Shown here piece by piece: positions 1-8,600 of a stretch of 14,449 nt of DNA. The stretch covers positions 1-14,449 of the forward strand of contig CBFHWN010000054.1 of the NCBI GenBank assembly GCA_965659595.1, read 5' to 3'. This DNA comes from Casp-actino8 sp965659595. Its GTDB lineage: Bacteria; Actinomycetota; Acidimicrobiia; Acidimicrobiales; Ilumatobacteraceae. Positions within the stretch are counted from its first letter, which is position 1. Each line of letters opens with the position of its first letter. A program made the position numbers and the translations under genes. The notes under the pieces are model-generated. The model had not been told where the DNA came from, made no database searches, and saw only the letters and a program-made list of their open reading frames with translations.

Positions 1-570
1 CACGGCAGTCGGAAGAATCGGCCCGTCGAAGGCGATGATCTCGCCACGGATCACGTCGACCCGTTCGACGTGTTGGCGTCCGATGACGTCGACGGTCGCG
101 TCACCGAACAGCGGACCGGCGACCGCCAACGCAAGGAGGGCCCGAGGTGGCGAACCGAGATGGGGGAGCCGGAGGTCGAATCTCTGAAGGAGCGACAGGG
201 CGAGAAGGGCCAATGTGACGACTGCGAAGGCGGGGCCGACGGAGGCTCCGGGCCAACCGGCACCCAGGCCGAACACCATGAGAGAGGTCGGCGCAGTCGA
301 ACCCTCGGGATGAGCGACGAGGACGACTGCGGCGACGGCGATCCAGGCCCCGAACGCAACAGCGAGTCGATGACTCGTTTGCAGGAATTGTTCGCCGATG
401 AACCAGGCCAGAACCACGAGGGGAACGAGCCTCAGGTGGATCAGCCAGTCGGGCCAATCGCCTCGGAGGCCACCCAGACGGATGAGCGGGAGGGTCACCG
501 CAACGAGGGCCGACACGATCCATGCCGGGTGCTGGTTGCCCAGGGTTCGCGAAGTGGCGTGGTCGGTCAT
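1..570 (-). CDS. Polytopic membrane protein of unknown function, C-terminus cut off by the window edge
   Basis: I do not recognise this gene. Reading the minus strand from an ATG at 570 gives 190 codons with no stop before the left edge, so only the N-terminal part is present. The visible protein starts MTDHATSRTLGNQHPAW and has hydrophobic stretches at about residues 15-32, 47-63, 68-86, 111-128 and 143-156, consistent with an integral membrane protein with at least five spans. A more polar segment follows (IGRQHVERVDVIRGEIIAFDG, about 163-183), which could begin an extracytoplasmic domain. It diverges from an envelope-glycan operon across a 98-bp spacer, so a role in the same glycan pathway is possible, for example as a GT-C enzyme or transporter, but no catalytic motif supports that. 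The frame is real in my view because the hydrophobic pattern is regular; the overlapping frames give Arg/Pro/Ser-rich nonsense. Confidence 0.7.
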   Translation of the reverse strand, partial: MTDHATSRTLGNQHPAWIVSALVAVTLPLIRLGGLRGDWPDWLIHLRLVPLVVLAWFIGEQFLQTSHRLAVAFGAWIAVAAVVLVAHPEGSTAPTSLMVFGLGAGWPGASVGPAFAVVTLALLALSLLQRFDLRLPHLGSPPRALLALAVAGPLFGDATVDVIGRQHVERVDVIRGEIIAFDGPILPTAV

Positions 571-668
571 GGTGAAGGCATGCGGGAAACTGCCGGACGG
601 CGTCGACCGATCCTAGATTCGAGCGCTCTGGCGGTCGGGGCTCTCGACAGTTTGGTACCGTCGCCCTG
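571..668. promoter_or_regulatory. Divergent intergenic region with candidate promoter
   Basis: This 98-bp spacer separates the start codons of two divergent genes and must carry the promoters of both. On the minus strand there is a CCGACC (638-633) and a TAGGAT (615-610) separated by 17 bp, a reasonable actinobacterial sigma-70-like pair about 40 nt upstream of the ATG at 570. On the plus strand TAGATT (614-619) could act as a -10, but no good -35 is visible. An 8-bp palindrome GAGCGCTC lies at 621-628, and an inverted pair AAACTG (587-592) / CAGTTT (648-653) is symmetric around position 620. These are eye-level matches only; short motifs of this kind occur by chance. Confidence 0.3.
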
Positions 669-1286
669 ATGACGACGGGAGGACTGCGGGACACCCGACT
701 CGCGGCTCTCACCGGTCGACCTGCACGACGTCTGACCAGCGTGGTGATCGTCGTGGCCGTCCTGTTGATCTGGTGGTGGCCGGGTCTCTTCGGTGAGCCC
801 GAGGGCGTCGATGTGGAGCTGGTGATCGGAGACGGACTTTCGGTCGCCGATCAGTCGATCGATCGGCGACTCCGCGAAGAAGGGTTTCGCATCTCGCGGA
901 CTCTCCGGCCCGTCGACTGGTGCGCGGTGCCCGACGTGCTCGAGGAACTTCGTCCCGAGAGCACCCGTCTCGTGCTGTGGGCCGAAGCTTCAGCCGACTG
1001 CGATCTCACAGAAGTCTTGGGCAGGGTGGTCGATCAGGCCGGCAATCGGCGCGTGATCGCAGTTCGGTTACCCTCCGATGACCCGAGAGTCTCCCATGCA
1101 CTCGACGATCATGGCCTGACCATCGTCGACAGCGGCCGTCTCCTCGGTGAGCCCGGTCAGGCGGTCGAGTGCGTCTGGTGGGAGGACTGTCCGTCGACCG
1201 GCACCATCCAACCGTGGACCGATGGAGTTCTGAACTCGATCGGTGGCGAACGGCTCGCACGCATGATCGTGACGGCAGCACTGTGA
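669..1286 (+). CDS. Membrane-anchored SGNH-hydrolase-like protein, catalytic residues apparently lost
   Basis: This is a 205-residue protein with one N-terminal membrane segment (about residues 23-40, VVIVVAVLLIWWWPGL) preceded by Arg-rich residues, so it is probably a signal anchor with the rest outside the cell. The exported part resembles the SGNH domain found alone or fused to acyltransferase-3 proteins in actinobacteria: a block I strand VELVIGDGLS (49-58), a Cys at 85, a RPESTRLVLW strand (95-104), then VDSGRLL, C168, C174 and DGVLNSIGGERLARMI (185-200). Block I would normally read GDS, and here the nucleophile position is Gly56; block V would normally read DxxH, and here the His position is Leu188. 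If the alignment is right, this is a non-catalytic relative. It starts the glycosyltransferase operon, and its TGA overlaps the next gene's GTG by 4 bp. No strong Shine-Dalgarno sequence precedes the ATG. The family call is mine from motif reading and could be wrong. Confidence 0.6.
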   Translation: MTTGGLRDTRLAALTGRPARRLTSVVIVVAVLLIWWWPGLFGEPEGVDVELVIGDGLSVADQSIDRRLREEGFRISRTLRPVDWCAVPDVLEELRPESTRLVLWAEASADCDLTEVLGRVVDQAGNRRVIAVRLPSDDPRVSHALDDHGLTIVDSGRLLGEPGQAVECVWWEDCPSTGTIQPWTDGVLNSIGGERLARMIVTAAL

Positions 1287-2485
1287 CGGCCAACGATCCG
1301 AGCTTCGCTCCGAGCGTCGACGAATCCCTCGATGTCCCGTCGATGGCCACTGCGATGATCGAGCGGGGTGTTCGTCGGGTCCACGTTCTGGCGTGGCGTG
1401 ATCTCGACGACAAGGACGCTGGCGGCTCGGAAGTACACGCCGACGAGTTCATGACTCGGTGGGCGGCGGCGGGTCTCGACGTGGTCCATCGCACCTCGGC
1501 GGCTGTCGATCTGCCGTCACGGGATCGACGGAATGGCTACTCGGTGATTCGACGAGGGGGGCGACTCACCGTTTTCCCCCGCACGATGGCCGCCGAAGTG
1601 TTTCGCACGATGGGTACTTACGACGCCGTGGTCGAGATCTGGAACGGCGTGCCGTGGTTGTCGCCATTGTGGTGTCGACGGCCGCGAGTTCTCGTGCTCC
1701 ACCACGTGCACGGACCGATGTGGGATCAGATGTTCTCGCGTCCACTCGCAGCGTTCGGTCGACGCCTCGAGGCGTCGTGGGCCCCTCCGTTGTATCGACG
1801 CACCCCCACTATCACCACGTCCGAGGACACGCGCCGTGAACTTCTCGAACTTGGCTGGCATCCCGAACTCGTTCACACCGGCCCGGTGGGAGTCGACGAA
1901 TTCTTCTCTCCGTCGCAATCAGGGGAAAAGACGACCGAACCCTCGGTTCTGGCGGTCGGACGACAGGCTCCTGTGAAGCGTTTCGATCGCCTTCTCGATC
2001 AGATGCTCGAAGTGCGTCGAACGATCCCGAACGCGACCTTGACTCTCGTCGGGGATGGTCCGCTCAATGCCAGCCTTCGTGAGTGGGTGATCGACAACGA
2101 TGCCGAGGGCTGGGTGACGTTCGCCGGTCGTGTGTCTCGGGAGGAATTGCGCGATCTCTATCGCCGATCTTGGATCGTGGCGAGTGCGTCGCTGGCCGAA
2201 GGGTGGGGTCTGGCTCTCACCGAAGCATCCGGTTGTGGAACTCCAGCCGCGGCAACGGACATCTTCGGTCATCGTTGCTCGGTTCTCGACGGGCGCACCG
2301 GGCTCTTGGCACCGATCGACGATTTGTCGAGTTCGATCGTCCGATTGCTCGCCGATCACGAGCTTCGACGGGCTTTGGCCGATGCCGGTGTTCAGCGAGC
2401 TCGAGAGTTGTCGTGGGATGTTCTGGCGGCCGATGTTCTTCGACCCTTGTACCGCCAGACGTGTGCCGAGGCGAGTCGCCGATGA
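1283..2485 (+). CDS. GT4-family glycosyltransferase (GT-B fold, cytosolic)
   Basis: The product is a 400-residue GT-B glycosyltransferase of the GT4 type, transferring a sugar from a nucleotide donor at the cytosolic face. The N-terminal domain carries an acceptor-side GGSE motif (47-50). The C-terminal Rossmann domain shows VGRQAPVKRF (225-234), LVGDGP (255-260), VTFAGRVSREEL (278-289) and the nucleotide-sugar loop EGWGLALTEASGCGTP (306-321), with the two Glu residues of the EX7E motif at 306 and roughly 314. I chose the GTG at 1283 because it overlaps the upstream stop as GTGA. The same frame stays open upstream to 1169, but that stretch lies inside the preceding gene. An ATG at 1343, just before the first beta strand, is a possible alternative start. 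There is no signal peptide or membrane span. The gene overlaps the next one by ATGA, so it is the second gene of an operon. The sugar and acceptor are not readable; mannose or a related hexose on a lipid or polyprenol carrier is a guess from context. Confidence 0.85.
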   Translation: MTANDPSFAPSVDESLDVPSMATAMIERGVRRVHVLAWRDLDDKDAGGSEVHADEFMTRWAAAGLDVVHRTSAAVDLPSRDRRNGYSVIRRGGRLTVFPRTMAAEVFRTMGTYDAVVEIWNGVPWLSPLWCRRPRVLVLHHVHGPMWDQMFSRPLAAFGRRLEASWAPPLYRRTPTITTSEDTRRELLELGWHPELVHTGPVGVDEFFSPSQSGEKTTEPSVLAVGRQAPVKRFDRLLDQMLEVRRTIPNATLTLVGDGPLNASLREWVIDNDAEGWVTFAGRVSREELRDLYRRSWIVASASLAEGWGLALTEASGCGTPAAATDIFGHRCSVLDGRTGLLAPIDDLSSSIVRLLADHELRRALADAGVQRARELSWDVLAADVLRPLYRQTCAEASRR

Positions 2486-4248
2486 ATTCCCCGATCGCTG
2501 CACGAACACGTTCGATTCTGGTCGCGGTCTCGATCGCCGCTCCATTCTTCGTGGCGTTGCTCGTCGTGCTGTCGAGGGGTCGTTGGTATCCGGCCGGCGA
2601 CATGGCGCAGGCCGAGCTCCACATGCGTGGCTTCTTCGCCCACCCTCCCTTGGTGGGTGCGGCCGGACGTATCATCGACGACACCGGCTTTCAGGGTTCG
2701 CATCCGGGTCCGAGTCTGTGGTTTGCAATGTTGCCGGTGTATCTGCTCGGTGGTCGAACGAGCGCGGCGCTCATGGTTGCGGTGGTGTCGGTTCACCTCG
2801 TGTCGGCGGCCGTCGCCGTGTGGTTGGCGCGTCGACGATTCGGGCGGTCGGGGGTGATCGTCGCGGCCTTCGTCATCATTCTCTTCGTGAGGTCGTCGGG
2901 CCCTGATTTCGTGGTCGAGCCCTGGAATCCCTGGCTCGCACTCCTGCCGTTCTTAGTTTTCGTTCTGTTGGTCGACGAAGTCCTCGCTCGCCAGGGTTCG
3001 TGGCGGTGGGTCGTCGCCGCCGTGGTGGTCGGCAGTCACTGTGTGCAGTGTCATGCCGGATATGCGCTCGTCGTCGGTGCTGCGTTCGTCGTCATGCTCG
3101 TCGTCCTGATTCGTCGACGAAGCGTGCGTGGAATGGGCGCCGGATTCGCAGCTCTCGGTGTCATGTGGCTACTTCCCCTCGTCGACCAGTTTCGCCGTGA
3201 ACCGGGCAACATCCAGATCCTCGTGCAGCACTTCACCTCACCTGACGAGCCGACGATCGGATTCGGCGAGGCGGTGCGCGTGATGGCCACCCAGTTCAAC
3301 GTCGTTGGTCCGTGGCTCACCGGGTCAGGGGTCGCTCAGCCGGCCGAGACATGGGCCCGTTGGCCGGGTTTCGTGGCCTTCGTCGTTCTCGTGGGTCTGG
3401 CTCGACGGCGGGCGGTGAAAACCGGAGACCGCGAGATCGGGGCCCTCCTTCTCACGTTGGTCGGCGGCATCGTGATCGCCTGTCTGTCGATCCTGAGGAT
3501 CTTCGGCTCGTACCTCGACTACACCATCCGCTGGGTGTGGATTCTGAGTGCACTGACGGTCCTGGTCGCCGGACTCGGCCTCGTCCGCTCGGCGCGGGCT
3601 GGAACGTTCCGACGCTTACCCGGTCATTCGGCGTGGGTGGGGCTCGTCGTCGTCGTTGCGGTCCTCGCTTCGGTGTCCGTCGGCGCCGACGCCAAGATGC
3701 CCGGAGCGGCCGACTCCGATGTGGTGGAGGCCGTCGTCCCCCAACTCGAGCCGCTCATCGGCGACGACACGATCCTTGTTCACCTGTGGGACCCGTACAC
3801 CCTCGACGCCACCGGCTTCGGAACCGTGCTCGAACTCGAGCGTCGCGGTCACACCATGCGAGTCGATCCGTCGTACGCGGCGGCGGCGTTACCGCATCGA
3901 ACGGCGACCCCTGATCAGGTCGATCGCGAATGGTGGTTCGTCGTCGGATCGCTCGACGAGGAATCCCTTGATCAGCCAGGTGTCGAAAGAGTCGCCGTGT
4001 TCGATCCGCGCACGCCCGCCGACGAGGTCGAAGGCGCACGGATTCTCGCCGCGATCGAACGGCGCCTGTCGGAGACCGGTCGCGACGACCTGTTGGAGCA
4101 GAAGAATCCGGCCGGTGCCGCCGTTCTCTTCGCCTTTCCACCCATCGAACCCGACATCGTCGATCTCCTGACCGAGTACTACCGCCTCGGGCAACCAGTG
4201 AGCGTCCTCGTCCTTCCCGAAGGAGTCGACCCCGACTCGCTAAGGTGA
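2482..4248 (+). CDS. GT-C-like polytopic membrane glycosyltransferase candidate with C-terminal soluble domain
   Basis: This is a 588-residue integral membrane protein. About nine to ten hydrophobic segments fill residues 11-400, and a soluble, probably extracytoplasmic, domain fills 405-588. The first loop after the first span reads YPAGDMAQAELHM (36-48), an acidic first-loop site of the kind GT-C enzymes use as catalytic base or metal ligand. It is followed by SHPGPSLWF (73-81), a motif I associate with uncharacterised actinobacterial GT-C proteins, then EPWNPW (146-151) and a QCHAGY segment (189-194). These enzymes normally use polyprenyl-phosphate sugars, which fits the polyprenol-phosphate sugar synthase encoded 6 bp downstream. 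The true start is the ATG at 2482 overlapping the previous TGA as ATGA. An open frame continues 133 codons upstream, but it is the shadow of the GT4 gene and reads as low-complexity Arg/Ser text. Substrate and family number are unknown. A non-enzymatic membrane protein cannot be excluded. Confidence 0.75.
   Translation: MNSPIAARTRSILVAVSIAAPFFVALLVVLSRGRWYPAGDMAQAELHMRGFFAHPPLVGAAGRIIDDTGFQGSHPGPSLWFAMLPVYLLGGRTSAALMVAVVSVHLVSAAVAVWLARRRFGRSGVIVAAFVIILFVRSSGPDFVVEPWNPWLALLPFLVFVLLVDEVLARQGSWRWVVAAVVVGSHCVQCHAGYALVVGAAFVVMLVVLIRRRSVRGMGAGFAALGVMWLLPLVDQFRREPGNIQILVQHFTSPDEPTIGFGEAVRVMATQFNVVGPWLTGSGVAQPAETWARWPGFVAFVVLVGLARRRAVKTGDREIGALLLTLVGGIVIACLSILRIFGSYLDYTIRWVWILSALTVLVAGLGLVRSARAGTFRRLPGHSAWVGLVVVVAVLASVSVGADAKMPGAADSDVVEAVVPQLEPLIGDDTILVHLWDPYTLDATGFGTVLELERRGHTMRVDPSYAAAALPHRTATPDQVDREWWFVVGSLDEESLDQPGVERVAVFDPRTPADEVEGARILAAIERRLSETGRDDLLEQKNPAGAAVLFAFPPIEPDIVDLLTEYYRLGQPVSVLVLPEGVDPDSLR
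4242..4247 (+). promoter_or_regulatory. Ribosome binding site of the polyprenol-phosphate sugar synthase gene
   Basis: AAGGTG at 4242-4247 lies seven bases before the GTG at 4255 and overlaps the TGA of the upstream gene. It supports this GTG as the start and suggests coupled translation. A second in-frame GTG at 4261 is possible but is worse placed. Confidence 0.45.
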
Positions 4249-4254
4249 CCATTC

Positions 4255-4989
4255 GTGCCCGTGGCCGTGGTTCTGCCCACCTACAACGAAGCCGAGAACA
4301 TCGAGCGACTCCTGCGGGAGTTGAGAATGATCGTTCCCGACGCTCGTCTCGTGGTGGTCGACGATGCCAGCCCCGACGGGACCGGACGCCTCGCCGAAGC
4401 CTGTGCGGCCGAACTCGGATCGATCGAGGTGGTGCATCGAGCCGTCAAGGACGGGCTCGGCAATGCCTACCGCTTCGCGTTTCGCCGGGTGATCGACCAG
4501 GGATTCGAGGTCGTCGTCACCATGGATTCGGACTTCTCTCACGACCCGGAGGTGATCCCGCGCCTGCTCCAGCAGATCGACGCCGGCGCCGACGTGGTCG
4601 TCGGCTCGCGCTACGTCCCGGGTGGAGGGACGAAGAACTGGCCACTTCATCGGCGTTTGCTATCGAAATGGGGAAACGTCTACACCGGCTGGATCCTGGG
4701 TGTCGACGTCGGAGATTGCACCTCGGGGTTCCGCGCCTATCGGACCTCGGCGTTGGCCGCCATCGAACCCGACACGACGCGCGCCGACGGTTATGCGTTT
4801 CTCACCGAATTGGTGGTGCGATCGGCACGACGCGGGGCCCGAATCGACGAAGTGCCCATCGTCTTCGTCGATCGGCGCTACGGAACGTCGAAGATGTCGT
4901 CACGCATCGTGATGGAATCGATGTTGCTCGTGACTCGTTGGGGGTTCGAACACCGGTGGCGTCGACTCACCGGGCGAGGCGCGTCCTGA
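4255..4989 (+). CDS. Polyprenol monophosphomannose synthase-like GT2
   Basis: The 244-residue product is a soluble GT2 glycosyltransferase of the DPM1/Ppm1 type, which transfers a sugar, classically mannose from GDP-mannose, to polyprenyl phosphate at the inner face of the membrane. Family landmarks run in order: LPTYNEAENI (7-16), VVDDASPDGTG (35-44), KDGLGNAYRFAF (65-76), the metal-binding DSD in TMDSDFSHDPE (89-99), GSRYVPGG (117-124) with NWPLHRRLLSKWGN (128-141), SGFRAYR (157-163) and GYAFLTEL (179-186). Length and motifs match the single-domain class. No C-terminal membrane spans follow, unlike GtrB-type enzymes, and there is no fused acyltransferase domain as in some mycobacterial Ppm1 arrangements. 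It is the last gene of the plus-strand operon, and its 3-prime end overlaps the convergent GT2 gene by 23 bp. Its product would feed the GT-C enzymes encoded on both sides. The sugar could differ from mannose. Confidence 0.85.
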   Translation: MPVAVVLPTYNEAENIERLLRELRMIVPDARLVVVDDASPDGTGRLAEACAAELGSIEVVHRAVKDGLGNAYRFAFRRVIDQGFEVVVTMDSDFSHDPEVIPRLLQQIDAGADVVVGSRYVPGGGTKNWPLHRRLLSKWGNVYTGWILGVDVGDCTSGFRAYRTSALAAIEPDTTRADGYAFLTELVVRSARRGARIDEVPIVFVDRRYGTSKMSSRIVMESMLLVTRWGFEHRWRRLTGRGAS

Positions 4990-5689
4990 CTGCGTCACCG
5001 AGAGCCGAATAGCGGATGATGCAGTACACGGCACGCACGCCGTCACGCCAACCGATCTTCTTGCCTTCGGCGTAGGTACGACCTGAGTAGGAGATGCCGA
5101 CTTCGTAGATGCGGAACTTGCCGCGAGCGAGCTTGGCAGTGATCTCGGGTTCGAATCCGAAACGATCCTCTTCGATATCGATGCTCTGGATCACCGATCG
5201 GCGGAAGCACTTATAGCACGTCTCCATGTCGGTGAGATTGAGGTCGGTGAACATGTTCGACAACAAAGTGAGGAACCGGTTGCCCATCGAGTGCCAGAAG
5301 TACAGAACACGGTGGGGTCGTCCGGAGAGGAATCGAGACCCGAACACCACATCGGCACGATCGTCGAGCAGGGGCTCGAGGAGAACGCCGTACTCGGATG
5401 GGTCGTATTCGAGGTCAGCGTCCTGAACCACCACGAAATCGGCGGTCGCACGGGCGAAGCCGGTCCGAAGGGCTGCTCCCTTGCCGCGGTTGCGTTCGTG
5501 CAGCACGACCGTCACACGCGGGTCGCGCAGGCCGTCCAGAACGACGCGGGAGCCGTCGGACGATCCGTCATCGACGACCACGACCTCGGCGACCCACGGG
5601 GACACCAGAACCTGTTCGACGAGAGTGGCGATCGTGGATTCCTCGTTGAAACACGGGACGACGACCGACAGGCACGGCTGCGGATTCAC
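4967..5689 (-). CDS. GT2 glycosyltransferase, polyprenyl-phosphate sugar synthase type
   Basis: The 240-residue product is a soluble GT2 enzyme. It shows VVPCFNEESTI (10-20), VVVDDGSSDGS (37-47), NRGKGAALRTGF (67-78), the DAD metal site in QDADLEYDP (89-97), FGSRFLSG (116-123), SMGNRFLTLLSN (134-145), TDMETCYKCFR (153-163), GFEPEITAKLAR (178-189) and GRTYAEGKKIGWRDG (203-217). This is the widespread dolichyl-phosphate-glucose/mannose-synthase-like group without C-terminal membrane helices; its donor and exact acceptor are not settled by sequence. The start is a GTG at 5689 that overlaps the upstream AftD-like gene's TGA as GTGA, so it is translated as the last gene of the minus-strand operon. 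It differs clearly from the other GT2 gene in the window, so the locus could make two different lipid-linked sugars, possibly one serving the AftD-like enzyme and one the PIG-V-like enzyme. Confidence 0.85.
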   Translation of the reverse strand: MNPQPCLSVVVPCFNEESTIATLVEQVLVSPWVAEVVVVDDGSSDGSRVVLDGLRDPRVTVVLHERNRGKGAALRTGFARATADFVVVQDADLEYDPSEYGVLLEPLLDDRADVVFGSRFLSGRPHRVLYFWHSMGNRFLTLLSNMFTDLNLTDMETCYKCFRRSVIQSIDIEEDRFGFEPEITAKLARGKFRIYEVGISYSGRTYAEGKKIGWRDGVRAVYCIIRYSALGDAVRTRLAR

Positions 5690-8600
5690 GATCGGTGAAG
5701 GCTATCTCGGTGAACGGCGAGACCGAGGCCCCACATGATGACCCCGGTGAGAGCAGGCCGATGCCCGCGCGCGAAGACGCTCGGCCATCCGAAACTCGGC
5801 TCGGCTCCGGTGCGAAGTTGCTGGGCGACGACGAAGAGAAGGCCGAGTCCGACGAGGGCGAATCCGGTCGTGGCCAGAGCGATGTCGAGACGATGGCGGG
5901 AGGACCGAAGGCGCGCTGCGACAGCACCGACCGCAAGTGGCGTGAGCGCCCAGAGCGGCGACACGGTCACTGCGACGACGAAGGCGATTCCAGTGACGGC
6001 CACGAGATCACGACGACGACCGGCGAGCCGGCCGGGTCTGTCGGCCTCGTGGGGATGGGCGATATCGGTCGTCCGTCGAGTGAAGAGAAGTACGAGCAAG
6101 GCGGCCAAGACGGTGACGGCGGTCAGTGCCACACCGATCCACATGAGAGTCTGGGGAGTCCACGAGGTGGTGAACACCGAACCCGCGTCGGTGGGGGAGA
6201 AGACCCAGACGTTGCGGCCCGAGGCCGACGGCTGCGGATTTCCGGACCAGCCGACGTTCCAGCCGTCGAAGCCCTCGACGATGCACGGCGACGAGCAGTA
6301 GGGGACGGAGATCGTTCGAGTTCCGCGGGTCGACGACGATGCGACAGGAGCCGCCACACTCGCCGGTGTTGTGGGCGAGGAGTGCACGACGACCTGATCG
6401 ATTGCGATGCCCGTCTCCAGTTCGGAAGTCGTTTCGAGACGGTGTGGTCCGGCGGCGAGAACGACTGGATCGACGCAGGGCTCGATGTCGAGGGCGTCTC
6501 CCGCGAGGAGTTCATCGATACGTCCGCTCAGTCGAATCGGAACGGCTTGCCCGTCGAGTAGGACGAGATCGTCACGACAAGGTGACGTCCAGGTGATGTC
6601 GAGGTCGAGCGGGGTGGCTCCGACGACCTCGGCGACGCCGACTGGAAGTCGCAAAGTGCGTCCGGTTCGCCGATCAGTCGATTCGAGACGTTCGAAGGCG
6701 ACGACGTCGATCACGATCGGTGAACCATCGACCGGATCGAAGCGAAGTCGGCCGTCGACGTCGACTGTCGCCCTCTCGGAGCGGCCAGCGGGAGTCATGA
6801 TCTCCACATCGGTGATTCGCGGTGATGTCGCCGGCTGGACCAAAGTCACCTCCGTGGTCTGTTCGGGTACGTCGACGACGAGTGACGGCCGTTCATCGCC
6901 GAGAGCCGACCACCAGGACGTGGATTGGTCACCGTCGACAGCACTCCACGAGCTCCAGGCGAGATGCCCGTTCAGGTGCGCTGCCGTGGCTCGGTCGATG
7001 TCGAGAAGTTCGGCGATCAACGAAAGAGATGCTCGAGTGGAGAGGTGGGCCGCGACGGACAATGTCGACGTGATCTCGTGCGGAGAGGTGAAGGTGCGGA
7101 TGATGCGGCGCTCGGGGTCGTCGCGCCAATGGTCGATCGGGTCGGCGGTGAGTCGGGTGAACACGAATGCTTCGATCGACACGGGCTCGAGCGCAGTGTC
7201 TTCGATCGGCGCGACCGCGATCACCTCGGGGCGACGAAGTTCATCGGGAAGAACCTCGAAGAATCCGACGGGAGCGCCGAAGTCCGTCGCGGCGTCGGAG
7301 TCCCACGCGAGTTCGGCGATTCGAATGTCGATCACTCGCGCCGGGGAAGGAAGTTCGATCACGATGTCGTCGGTGATGGTGTGACGAGTCCAAGGGCCGG
7401 CGTCCGATCTGATGTCTACTTCGGACACGAGCCGATCCGGTCCGTTGGTGCGCTGGAGATGCAACGACGTGAGCGGGTCGCGGCTCGTGATGGTGAGAAT
7501 CTGGCCGCGTGGGTCGCGGTCGGCTCCGACGCGCCAGGCCGTCGACACGTCACCGTCGAGTGCCATCGTGGGCCGATACTCGGGCCAGTACGACAATTCG
7601 GTTCCGTAAGCGGTGGCGACGGCCTCCACGTTCTCAGCGCGGACGGTGGTCTCGCCGGGGGTGTCGACGGTGTCGACGAGGCGTTGATCGAAGACGTCGT
7701 CGACGGCGATGACACCGGTCGACGGTTCGGTGGCACCCCACACTTCCTGGGCGCTTCGCCAATGGTGGGCTCGGCGACGGGCGCCGTCGGTGACGATCAC
7801 CCCTGATGGCGCGAGCGTCGCATCATCGGGTGACGTGAAGGTGGCCACGTCGAGAACGATGTTGTGACCGTCGATCAGGCCGGCCGTCGCAGCATCGACG
7901 AGTCCGGTTCCACCACCGCGGATCCAGATCGGTTGGTCGCTCACGCGCACCGATGAGGATGGCTCGTCGACGGCCCAGAGGCTGATCTCGGGAAGGGCTC
8001 GCGGCGGTGCGAGAAGTCGGTCGGCCGACCAGAAGCGATCGGAGACATTGACGGTCGGGGCTCCGAAATCGGCGAGGCGGGTGAGGCCGTTCGGCGTCTC
8101 GCCGAGGTCGCGTAGGAAGCGCTCCGGGCGAACCGATGCGAATCGCTCGTACTCCACCGAGTTCACGATCATCACGGTGTCGGCTCCAAGCAGTCGAGCC
8201 ACGGGCGCGATGGCGTCGGGGTCGAGCCGCGATTCCTGGGCGGCGTCGTCGATTGCATAGAGAGTGTCCATGTACGGAGCGCTGCCGAGGGGTAGCCAGT
8301 CCCGGCTCACGACTCGTTTGGCCGTGAGAGTCGGGAGGATCGGATCGACTGGGTAGCCCCAGCGATAGGCAGCCGACTCCACGCCGGGAAGGATGAGGAC
8401 CGCTCCGTCGAACCCCAGTCGAAGTCGTTGGTCGAGTAGCTGGGCGGCGTCGATCCAGGCGCCTGGCACGTCTTCGGGACGATCGACGACCGGATCGACC
8501 AGACGGCCGGTGACGAGGGCCGGCATGTTGACCAGGGCGAGAATGCACACCGCCAAGGGCGCAAGGATCCCACGCCGTGGGTCGTGTGAACGGGATCCGA

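Noticed and set aside
70..712. Long open frames of about 200 codons on both strands over the left edge
   Set aside because: They read as Arg/Pro/Ser/Gly-rich text without fold or motif and overlap the membrane-protein frame running off the left edge, which has a regular hydrophobic pattern.
1169..1282. N-terminal extension of the GT4 gene
   Set aside because: It lies inside the preceding gene, is rich in Arg/His/Ser/Trp, and a GTG overlapping the upstream stop gives a normal family start.
2083..2481. 133-codon N-terminal extension of the GT-C-like gene
   Set aside because: It is an out-of-frame shadow of the GT4 C-terminal domain; the ATGA overlap at 2482 is the natural start.
3040..3060. 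CxxCH heme-c-like motif (CVQCH) in the GT-C-like protein
   Set aside because: It sits at a membrane-segment edge in a protein with no cytochrome features; I regard the Q-x-H-x-x-Y part as a family motif and the second Cys as coincidence.
6407..7806. Plus-strand open frames of 290-325 codons opposite the AftD-like gene
   Set aside because: Antisense frames stay open because of high-GC codon bias; their translations are low-complexity and the minus-strand protein has clear domains.
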